A stretch of DNA of 64,000 nt from NCBI GenBank assembly GCA_964017195.1, contig OZ024894.1, positions 1,550,501-1,614,500 of the forward strand, read 5' to 3'. Source of the stretch: Siderastrea radians. Taxonomy: Eukaryota > Cnidaria > Anthozoa > Scleractinia > Rhizangiidae. Shown in pieces: positions 36,241 through 47,100 of this stretch; position 1 is the first letter of the stretch; each line of letters starts with the position of its first letter. The translations under genes were made by a program, and so were the position numbers. The notes beneath the pieces are model-generated. The model was not told the origin of the DNA and did not search any database. It was given only the letters and a program-made list of their open reading frames with translations.

Positions 36241-37190
36241 TCTCTTGTCGATTTTCCCTCTTGACTCTGGAGTATAAATGAAAAAAAGAACCTGGCAAAA
36301 ATGCTGAATAGACAAGTAAGCTTGAAGAATTGCGTGCTCATCGAATTTTCCCGCTTTCTTTCAGTGGGCGGGAAATAACTATTATTTTTTTAACATGTTT
36401 AATTTTTACGTAACTTAGCCAGGGCAGACGGTAATGTGGGATGGCTTGGCATGATAACGTAAGCCTTGGAATCGCATAATATTTAACAAAGGCAAAGTTT
36501 GCTTAGAATGTTTTAAATGCAACAAGGAAGGACATATCAAGCTCCCAGCCTATAACAGACACCATCTTGTTGTCTTCCTAAAAGACCCCCACATAACTAA
36601 CGGGGGTTTTTACGAATCCCCCAATCCCTGCCTACGTTTTGCCACGTTGATAGCCAATATCTTCTGCTAGATTGGTTAGAGCAAGGAAAAATTTCCCGTG
36701 TTCTTTGTTGTATAGATTAGAACGTAAGCGGAGGATGAAAGCATGACGAAATTCTCTTTCTACTCTGGAATGAGTGTCTTTGGCTATTTGAAAAATACCC
36801 CTGGATAATCAAACTTTTTAAAGAAAAAATTTGTCCTTTGTCCTCGTATCTTTTTTTATCGATCTTGAGGACACCCATTTAAAATGTAAGGGGAGGGGAA
36901 TATATAAAGAAAGAGCCTTTCTTTCTGATAAAGGCCTTTGATCACGCCTCAAGGTGTTTGAATCTTTGAAATGGGTAAGCATTAAGGCTGCACGAGCAAA
37001 CATTTGCTTCGAAATTTCGCAGTGCAGCGTTTCTGCCAGTAAATAAGCATATTAACTAGTGAAAAGTAGAATCCTTTACAGAACATTTTTGTACGAATAA
37101 AAACGAGGTGTATATGAAATTATTTGTCGTTTATTTGTGTCAGTATTTTCTAGGGGTAGAAGTGTTATAACATCTTAGGGTGCGTTCGAT

Positions 37191-37418
37191 TGGGAAATCC
37201 GGATTTCGATTTTGGATTTCGGATTTCGGATTTCCCAATAAAACGCGAAATCCAAAAACGGATTTCGACCAACCGAAATCCTTTTCCAAGACGGACTTCA
37301 ATGAAGGGACCTTAATTGAAATCTGTCTTGGAAAAGGATTTCGGCTGGTCGAAATCCATTTTTGGATTTTGCGTTTTATTGGGAAATCCGAAATCCGAAA
37401 TCGAAATGCGGATTTCCC
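37191..37418. mobile_element. Foldback MITE made of GGATTTCG repeats
   Basis: The two arms (about 37,191-37,300 and 37,320-37,418) are inverted copies starting TGGGAAATCC. They contain repeated GGATTTCGGATTTCG and CTTTTCCAAGAC. The open frames on both strands across it (about 110 codons each) are a product of the palindrome. No transposase. Confidence 0.75.
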
Positions 37419-39317
37419 ACCCTCACTAAATACAATGGATGGAAGCTTCTTTTTTCTGTTTCTTTGTTCCTTAGGGAGAATTGAAGTTATGTCCACTTAT
37501 GGCTAAAAGTATTTAAGCAAGCCACAATTATATCTCGGAGAGATTGAAAAATCTCTCTCATAGTATTGGTTTGTGAAGACAATTATTAATTACAACCCTC
37601 AGAGCACCTTTCCCAAACCAACACAGGCAGATATATAATTAATAGGAGTTCAAGATAAAGCTACTTCTACTTAATCCTCGATACAGAATAAAAGCAGTTT
37701 AAAACATCAGTCACAGGGAATTACGGTATAGGCACTGGCATACAATACTTTCGTCTACTCGGGGGAAAAAAAAGCAAACGCGTACAAACTTATGCGAATT
37801 TGAAAGTTGACTTGTAAGAAAATTGCTCGTGCTAAATAAAATATTTTTCTTCCGCCGGGCTCTTAACCTAACGAAATTTTGCCCAGAGCAAACACATTTT
37901 CGCTTAATACAGGCGAATTTTCGTCTCATATACAAACTAATTATAGTTTAGTGCAAACTAATTGAAAGTTTGCTCTAACTTTCGTTGAGAGTAGCGAACT
38001 TGGGTGACATTTTCACCCTACGAAATTTTGCCAAATTTTGAGCAATAGTTCTCCCAAATAGTGGAAGCCTATCGCAAAGGAAAAATCGTTTTTGGTCGAA
38101 ATTCGCCAGTATTCGGCACATTTCACATGCATTGCTTTTGCACAGTACTCTAATAGTATGTGCATGTTTTCTCTTGAAGGAGCGTATTTGTAACCAAACA
38201 TAGTTTTTCACAGCAAAGATAAATTTATAAACTGAATAAATAAAAAAGTGTTCATTTTATTAATATTCCCTGATATACTACTATTAGCTTTATACAATGT
38301 ATATTGTTAATTCGACCATAAATCTATGTTATTATCTTATTCTTAGACCACTTTTACGAACAGTTGAAGTCACAACTAAATTCTTATAAACTAGGTACTA
38401 TATCATTTTGTGTACAGCTGTAAACAAGAAATTAAAAGAATGAAAACCTTTCCGTTAATTTTAATCGAAGGAAATCTTTTTGGTGCACGTTTTGGTTCTT
38501 TCGTTATCAAATTACCTGGAAATCTTCCACATATCGTTTCTCAAAATGTTAAACTAAGATGCTACAGAACATTTACTTTGACTGGTTAGATATTCTTCGG
38601 TGCATTCTTAATTTTACTAAATGCTTGGAATATTCTCGTTTCCTATTCCAAATCCAAAAATCGGCCTAGAGATAAGTTAAAGATAATGCGTAAAAATACA
38701 AAATTCTTATCTTGTCACAAAAATTAAGATCACTAAACAAAATACTACACCTAAGCTATTACTTAAAATAACCCTAAGCCTTAAGCCTTTAATACATGGT
38801 TTTTCTTAAACTTATCATAGTTCCCAGGGCTTCAAAGCAGGGTTAAGCTAACCCAGGATTAGGGTCAATTGAATTTACTTTTAATCCATGACGAAGTGGA
38901 TTTCAGTAAATCATTTTCACTTAACAGTTTGACTTTGGCGCTTTCACATTGTCACGTAAAATTGGCCTTGAACAACATTTATGCCAGGTCAGGGCTAGCA
39001 TTAATCGGCTTTCGAACAACCGGCCCAAGATGCATTTAAACCAGACGTACCAATTAATCGTGGTAAAACTAGGCTTACCAGAAAACTGTATCAGTCAACA
39101 TGTCACGGGCATGGATTGTGCCTTACACAACCGTCGGAGACTAAGTTTTTCTTTGCCCTATGGTCGCAACCTCGTGACATGACAAATATACGTTCCCTAT
39201 TATATGACCATGTTTTCTACTTCGAGCTTTTTCCTCAAAATCCTGGAAAGCCCATCAGTCTGAAGAGAATTGGAAGTTGAAGACTTAGGGGACAATTCCC
39301 ACACACAAAACGAATGT

Positions 39318-39470
39318 AGAATTATATGAAGATCATCGCAGTGAAGGTGTTTCAGCTTAAGCAGTTGAAAAAAAGAAACCTGAAAAAATTCAGGCTTGAA
39401 CGGGAATCGAACCCATGTCCTCTGCGATACCGGTGCAGCGCTCTAACCAACTGAGCTATCAAGCCAACTG
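39318..39470 (-). mobile_element. tRNA-derived SINE, full head
   Basis: The head at 39,393-39,465 is exactly 73 nt and folds as a tRNA on the minus strand: 7-bp acceptor stem (GGCTTGA with TCAAGCC), D arm, anticodon arm and a T arm with GGTTCGATT. The anticodon would read GGT, position 33 is C and the anticodon stem has a mismatch, so it is unlikely to be a working tRNA gene. A non-tRNA body runs downstream on the minus strand through TGAATTTTTTCAGG and CAACTGCTTAAGC to about 39,318. A partial second copy follows. Confidence 0.75.
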
Positions 39471-39569
39471 GGAGCTGGTCAATTGTGAGTTCGTATTTAT
39501 CCCGTAGATGGAGGAATGAAAATGAATATATGAAATAACCATATATTTGAACTGCGGATAAAGATAGAA

Positions 39570-39690
39570 TTTTATAAAGATCATCGCAGTGAAGGTGTTT
39601 CAACTTAAGCAGTTGAAAAGAAGAAACCTGAAAAAATTCAGGCTTGAACGGGAATCGAACCCATGACCTCTGCGATACCGGTGCGATTAT
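39570..39690 (-). mobile_element. tRNA-derived SINE, truncated second copy
   Basis: Repeats the tail and the 3' half of the tRNA-like head of the SINE at 39,318-39,470, same orientation, then breaks off inside the anticodon region. The head-tail spacing suggests a tandem duplication of the locus, not an independent insertion. Confidence 0.75.
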
Positions 39691-40260
39691 TTCATATATT
39701 CATGTTCACAAAAAGTGTGGTGGATACCTCCTGACAAACTTGTTTGCTTTTGCCTTTGTCCCTTGTAAACACCAACCTTAGTGACAACGTTGCTTAGGCC
39801 TTTGAGAAATAAATTTTTATTATTGTCAAAACTCTATTCTTGTTTATTACAGCCCGATCTTAATTTTTTTTTACTACATAGATCAGTCCATGATTTTGAA
39901 TCTGAAATTTATGTCACATCTGATTCAAGGATCACATCAGATCTCATCGTAAAAAAAATCACTGAATGTCCAGCACAACAGTGAATGACATAAATTACAC
40001 GCTTCCTGCGCTTTTTATCGTCTACTAGACAACTGAACCTAAATAGCCCATGTCCAAGGTTGTACCGCCATGTTGACAGGGGTGCAACAGAGGTGAGGAC
40101 ATTAAACTGTTGAAAACAGAAAAAGAAACTGCAACCAACCTACCGTCAAATATAAAACTAAACTACCATACCATGAATTAGCAAATTTGAATTTATAGCT
40201 TTAGCTATGGTTTAACTTGAAAGGCAGTAGTCGTATTTTAACCTCCTGTAAAAAGCTGAA

Positions 40261-40445
40261 CAGTGGAACCCGATATAACGAACCCCCGATATCATAAAGT
40301 CCCCTCTGTAACGAAGGGGTGACATTCTTCCGACCGGATGAGGTTACAGGAAAAATATGGAAGAGAAACCCGACATAACGAATTCCCGTTATAACGAACA
40401 CATTTTCCCAGTCCCTTAGGACTTCATTATATCAGGGTTCCGCTG
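40261..40445. mobile_element. Pogo/Tigger-like MITE
   Basis: 185 bp with inverted ends CAGTGGAACCCGATATAACG at the left and a diverged complement at the right (40,423-40,445). Internal copies of ATAACGAA repeat the motif. CAGTGGAACCYC termini are typical of pogo-type families. The expected TA duplication is not seen. Confidence 0.55.
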
Positions 40446-41092
40446 TTTTTCGAGGCAAGCTTTCGTCCCCGCCAACATGGCGAATAAAACCTTCGCTGTG
40501 AACTATTCTAACTATTAAGGTGGCGCGCGTGTTCTTATCACATTAAGCTTTTAACTTACGGGTAAATAAAGCAGTATGACTCTAAAGAACGTTCTGTGCA
40601 ACTTGCAATTGTCTCGTAACAATCTTGCAACAGAAAGAGCTGCACAAAAAACTGCCAGTGTAAGGAATCCCACCAAGGACCATTTTCGCGGTTTTCCTCT
40701 GACGCAAACGTATTTGAGCAAAGTTAAAATGCCTGATACGTTCATTGCAAGGTGATTTTACACAATTTTTTCTTCGGCTTAAGCGTCCTGTGACGCAATT
40801 GTGTTTGCAATACAACTTGCATGAAAGATTATCTTTTGCTACACTATCTTACCCACCTTATTAGGCCTTTTCGACACTGAGCAGAGGACTAAATCGAGTT
40901 GCAAATTTGATCTAAAGGACAAGTAGTCCTCGCATAAAAAAGAACGAGAAAAGTACTTTTGCCAAGTTGGGGGATGTTTTGTCGAATAATGACCAAGTCA
41001 CGGGGGACTTCAGGCATGGTCCAAATCAATACAAACGTCTCTAGCTTCGTTTTCAGACTGAATAGCAGCCACAGGTCTTTAATAGGACGAGG

Positions 41093-41098
41093 TTTATT
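41093..41098 (-). terminator. Poly(A) signal of second channel gene
   Basis: AATAAA on the minus strand, 47 bases past the stop codon of the second channel gene. No earlier canonical signal lies between, so it implies a very short 3' UTR. Confidence 0.55.
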
Positions 41099-41144
41099 TA
41101 TCAATAGCAATAAAATTTCAGCTCGTCAAGTCCACTCCTCTACC

Positions 41145-44100
41145 TTAGTCCTTTGCATGAACTAGCCAATAGATACAATTGAAAGCGAAAAACGTCAGCG
41201 GAAACCCAACTCGAGAGCACTTATCAATCGTAATCGGATCCCTGATCATATACCACGCCTTTTCTTCAGTTTTTGGCGCTGGAAATGTCTTCGTCTCGGC
41301 GTCAGGTGATTCGGTCCCTGTTGGGCTGAGAACTCGTTTCAGGGTGTTACTTCGCCGAGGAGAACACTTCGGACCAAATATGGAGAAAAACTCTCTAGAA
41401 TCTCTCTTGTCGTCGTCCTGTGGGGAAAGCAAAATACCAGAAATGCAAAAAGTCAGTGAAGCAAAACTTCTTAACGGACAACGCCATTTAGTTTTGTTTA
41501 AAGTGGCTCCTCTAGTGCACCGAAATTATTAATAACCATGTTAGTTCAGGCTACAGGTGGACAAGATGGAAACTGAAAAAGGTTGGGTCGACTGTTTCAA
41601 GTTACTCCACTGTTTCGTAGAAAAAAAAAGGGTGAAAACTGATTGTGTCGTTCTTCCTTCCCTCCTCTTCCAGTTAGCAATAACAGTTTTTTACTTACTT
41701 ATGCACTTGTGTTAAAACAGGCAGTGTGAAGGAAAATGTATATGAGCAAAGGACAGTAGCTGAGACCAGGGCCCAAACCGTCCATTATTTTGATCTCACC
41801 CCAGACATGAAAATTTTAACATTACTCCAAGGCTTAGTTTGTAATTAAGCAAAATTTCAAATTTGTCAAATTTTCTTGCCTCTTTTTTTCCCATAATAGT
41901 CCTAAATATACAATACATAAATAAATAGATTTATTAATTAATTAATCGAAAAATTATAAAATGCTGTAGCGTATTATTTTATTGTTTCGAATCGTTTTCG
42001 TGTGCACAGTCAAAATGAATGTGAACGACAAAGCTGTTGTTGAATTTCTCCGTTTTCAAGTGAAAGCAATGAAAAGACATGTCTTAGATAAATAATGACT
42101 TAATTTTGTGTATCAGAAACCTTTACCCGCCAACAAATGAAGAAAATATGATACGATAACCACTCGCTAAAAAACACGCGAGAAAAACATCTCGCTAACC
42201 AAGAGACTAAACAACAAACAGAGAAATAAACGTAATATTTCGGTTCTTATTGCAAGACCATTATCAAACGTAACAAAGATAGTGAAGCGTTCTACAGTAG
42301 CTAGGAAGGTGTGAACGAAAAATTAACGAGCTAATAATTACAACAAGAATGCAAAAACGTAAACACAAGAATGTGGGGACAAGTATAACAAAAATGTAAG
42401 CTGCTAAAACTAAAATTAAACCTAAAGCTAAAACAATACGAGTTCTTTAGCAGCTTTGATGCCAAAATTAAGCTGAGGTTCATGCCTCTTAATTATTAGT
42501 ATAAATCTACTAGCGTTCTATCACTAATGCTGTTCTCTGATTGGCTACGCTACTCACTATCTATTCTGTTGTAGATCGATAGTGAGTAGAGTGTTTTCCG
42601 CGCGCGGTGTGACCTATTTATATCATTTTTCAATAAAAACATGTAGTGTCTGCTGTTAAGTTTTGAACGTCTAGTAGATTTATACTAAAACAATTAGATT
42701 ATTCGCTCTCGATTTCGATGCGTGATAGTTGATTAGGCCTTCGGCCTCATCAACTATCATGCGATAGAAATCGAGAGCGAATAATCTAATTGTTAAGTAG
42801 AGATTCCAAAAAGCAAAGCTGGTTATAATTGTTATTGCACGCAATAATTGTTACGCTAGCTCTCTTTATAAGTTCAACGCTTCACTATCTTTGTTACGTT
42901 TGATAATGGTCTTGCAATAAGAACCGAAATATTACGTTTATTTCTCTGTTTGTTGTTTAATCTCTTGCTTATACTTATATTTTAAGTTAGCGAGATGTTT
43001 TTCGGAGTGGTTATCGTATTATATTTGTGTATCAGGCAAACAGTGTTCTCACCTTCGAACAAGTACTCCATTCCCTCTCTGGTAAAGCCTTTCGCTCATT
43101 CTTGTTCCTGGCGTTTAATATATAAGCTACAAACGTGTACTCCAAAATGGATCCAAACACAAAAATAAGACACAACAGTAGGTACCAGTCTATCGCTTTC
43201 ACGTAGCTAACTTTCGGAAGAGACGCGCGTGCACTAGAAATGAGCGTCGTCATGGTGAGCACAGTTGTGATTCCCAAAGCCACGCGCGCAGGTGCAGTGT
43301 CTGGATTGATCCAAAATGATATCCAGCTGATTATGACAATGATAGTGGACGGAATGTAGGTGTCAATCAAAAAGTAGCCAATCCGGCGCCTCATCTTGAA
43401 CACAGCTACCAAGGAAGAATGGTTACCTAGAGCAACAAAAATAATTCTTCATTTTTCCTCAAGAGATACATGTTCTTTTTCTTTATCACCTCATTAGTGG
43501 CTCTTGCAATATGCAGTAATTCACATATTCATCTATTAAATGTCTCTGGTAGAACGGATGTTAAATAATTTCCAAAGGAAGTATTTTGACCATCACTGAT
43601 GCAAGGAAATAGCACCCTATCCAGGCGGACGAGTAATGGCTCCTTATCACTTCATGCTACAGAAAACGTGTTTTTTTAAAAGCTCCGGCAGCCATTACGC
43701 CTGTGAAGACTTCATCATGACTTTACCGTAAATTAGATTCCTTTTATTTTCCTACTTGCCGATAAATTCTAGCAAAGACATTAAACAACAGGCCAGTAAT
43801 TGCAAAACTACTTTATGCAGAAGTTTTATAGTTGGCATAGTTACCTATATTGTATGGGTTTATTTTTGATGATTTCTCCACACCAGCTAACTCAAACTGA
43901 GGAAGCTCCACCTCCTCGTTGACATAAATGGCGGGTGTGTTGTCGTCTCTGAGATTCCAAGCGTACCTAACATCTGTTGTTTGATAACCATCTAAAGAAG
44001 AAGAAGGTGGGTTTTTGCCTTAAATACCCGGCGCAAATAACTCCTGAATTGCCACATGCATTCTCTCGGATCATCAGAATCTGGTCAAACGCTTTTGTGC

Positions 44101-47100
44101 ACAATTAAGAGATCATTTTTTGCCCGACAGACAACAACATACATGCAAAATGTAGACGGTTTTAGACGGTTTGCCTGCCTACATAGCGCCAGTTACTGTA
44201 ACTTTCCGTAAAGTTTTGTTCTTTCAAAATGAACATTTGAAGAAGAAAATAAGGAAGAAGAACATAATTTCAGATATGACAAAATATACTTACAACTCTC
44301 CAGAGCTAATGTACACATCTGAGTATCATGAGGAAACCGACGTAAATTCAGCTTACATGAAGTAGTTATCGTGAGTCTGAAACCAAAGATTGTTTGTTAG
44401 GATTGTTTCAGGTATCGCCATACAAACCGTATAACTTTACGAAAAGACTATACTTTCCCTTTTTAAATCAATTCTTACCGGTATACTGATTTTTTTTCTT
44501 TTCGAACATATGGCATATTAAGAAAAGATGACATATTCAACATGTCGCAAGCGTGGGACAAAGAAAAAATCTGACTCCCCGACGGGAATCGAACCCATGA
44601 CCTTCCGTACACCGTACACCATAGGGTTGTTAACTTTCAAGGCAATTCATTTTAAAACACCGCAGTATTTAAGTAACCTACTATCTATTAAGGGAAACAA
44701 TAGATTTTCTCTACGGTCAGCGTCCAATGGACTGATCCTTGATGATCCGACTTGTCGGTACAAAGTCACATTAGGTGATAGATCGTTCAGGGCATCTGCC
44801 CCCAAAACCTGGAATGCACTGCCAAAAGGGATAAGAGACCAGACTAATATAATTACTTTCAAGACCATGCTAAAAACGCATTTATTCAGAATTGCTTATT
44901 CCAATTTTCTTTAGCTGTCCTATGCAATATAATGTAAATAGTTTAGTTAGTCATTTAGTTTTTAGACAATTTGTTTAAATCATGTAATTTATTATCAGAA
45001 AGGATTTGTAAAGCGCTTTTGATCATATCTAAATGTAAAAAGCGCTATAGAAGTAATAAACATTATTATTATTATTATTATTATGCTCGCCACGAGTCTC
45101 CCAGTAGCTCAGTGGTTAGAGCGTCCGACCGGTGTACGGAAGGTCATGGGTTCGATTCCCGTCGGGGACTCAGATTTTTTCTTTGTCCCACGCTCGCGAC
45201 ATGTTGAATATTCCATCTTTTCTTAGTTCTTCTCCGAGCTTAAAATTCACCATCTTTCTTTATTTGTCATATGGCATATTGTGTCTTAGTTGGAAAATCC
45301 GTTTACACCTAATCAAGTTGAGGGTCTCCCAGGGGGGGTCCTTGTTCCCTTGTTCCCTTCCAAAATTGCCCTATGTTCCCATGTTCCCACACTTTTTACT
45401 TATTTGTTCCCTTTTTTTACATATCTGCTTACCACCTACCCCCGCCCTCAACTCTCTCCCTGAAAAAACAAAAACCAAAACAAAACAAAAGAAAACACAA
45501 ATGACTAAGAAGAAGAATAAGAAGCAACATTCCCTAGTCAATTACTACATGTAACGCTTGTTTAACCTTCTGTCCAATCTTTCAACTCTACAATTTTTCC
45601 ATAATTGTCAATGTGACATATTACCACAAAAAATGACAAATTTAATGACTTTGGTGGCAAAACAAAGATAAATGATTCTAGAATTTGGCAATTGCAAGTT
45701 GGAGTTTTACATGGGATGTGCTTATAAAGTAAGAGTATAGATTGTATGTGACATCATATGTGTAAAATGGGGGTGACAGGCCTGCACGACTCCCACGCTC
45801 GTGTTTTAGCCGTTCTCATAACTTTGCTCTCACGAGTATATCTTTTAAGGACCGTCCTTTTTTATATGATATTAAAGGCGGTTCCTTAAAGATTTCGTTG
45901 AGTAATGGTTGTTTTTTAATCAAATGCCATTTGTTCATGATGATCTGTTTTAAATTGGGCACTGATGGTTGATATTGCGTTACAAAAGGCAAGATTCTTT
46001 TATTCTCCCTGCGTTTTTGTTGGAGGGCTAGCTTTCTGTCTTCAAAGTTTACTTCTGAAAGTGTATTTTGTAAAAAACTTTCTGGGTAACCTCTCTCTTG
46101 GAGTTGTTTTTTGAAGGTTTTGATCACCTCTTCAAATAATTTCTTAGAAGAGTTTGTTCTCAATAGTCTCAAAGCCTCCCCTTTAATGAAACCTCGTTTG
46201 ACACCGGGTGGGTGGCATGAGGAAAAATGTGTATACTGAAATGTTTCAGTGGGTTTGAAATGCGTGCGTACATCAAGTACTGCGGCTTTTTTGAATCTTT
46301 CGCCTTTGTATACGTTAGTATCCAAGAACGTCGTTTCTGTTTCAGATATTTCAGCCGTAAATTTGATTGTAGGGTGGTGTTTATTTGCTTGCTCAATGAA
46401 CTTACTTATTTCATCTCTGCTAACGTTCCAGAGTGAAAAAATGTCATCTTTGAAACGTTTCCAAACAAGCGGTTTTATCACGCTTTGGCTTAGAATGTCT
46501 GTTTCAACTTTCGCCATGAAAATGTTGGCAAAGGCAACTGCCATGTTAGTGCCCACGGCGGTTCCGTTTGTCTGTAGATAGTTTTTTCCATTAAATTGGA
46601 AGGAATTTTCCTGTAGGATAAGCCTTAGCGCTCGTTCTAGTAGTGGCGTGGGGATGGGAATTTTATTTTGATAAAAAGAGACGTATGCTTTGCATACGGT
46701 TTGGATCCCCTCTTCTTGTGGTATATTTGTATAAAGGCTCGAACCGTCCATTGAGACAAGTAACGCCTTCTCCGGTACCTTAGTTCTTTCAATGAAGTTA
46801 ATGAAGGCGGTTGTATCTTTTAGGTACGACTTCTGTTGTTGTGGAATAGGCTGAAGTAGTTTGTCAACAAAAGCTGATAGTTTCTCTGTTGGACCTTCAC
46901 ACCCTGATATAATAGGTCTGCCAGTTCGAACTGGTTTATGTATTTTTGTTAGGGTGTAGAACACTGGAATTCGAGGCGGATTTGGTGTTTGACAAAGCCA
47001 TTTTTTAGTCATTTCGTCTATGTGGTTTCTCCGGTAGAGTTCGTTAATGAGTTGTGTAACCTTGCAGTTTGTCTCCCTTACCATTGGCTGTTCAAGTGGC

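Larger units (their letters stand above)
35989..41092. other. Intergenic region between the convergent channel genes
   Basis: It holds the 3' ends of both channel genes, an inverted-repeat MITE (37,191-37,418), tRNA-type SINEs (39,318-39,690) and a short pogo-like MITE (40,261-40,445). No further gene was recognised; open frames here are short and lack homology signals or splice support. Confidence 0.5.

Noticed and set aside
37140..37506. Two overlapping open frames of 108 and 118 codons on opposite strands.
   Set aside because: They are mirror translations of a GGATTTCG-rich palindromic MITE.
39393..39465. A functional tRNA gene.
   Set aside because: Length and acceptor stem fit, but position 33 is C, the anticodon would be GGT, the anticodon stem has a mismatch, and a SINE body follows with a second partial copy next to it.
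44528..44914. One 128-codon gene.
   Set aside because: The frame runs through an inverted SINE fragment into the C-terminal region of a truncated LINE; it is a chance fusion of two mobile elements.
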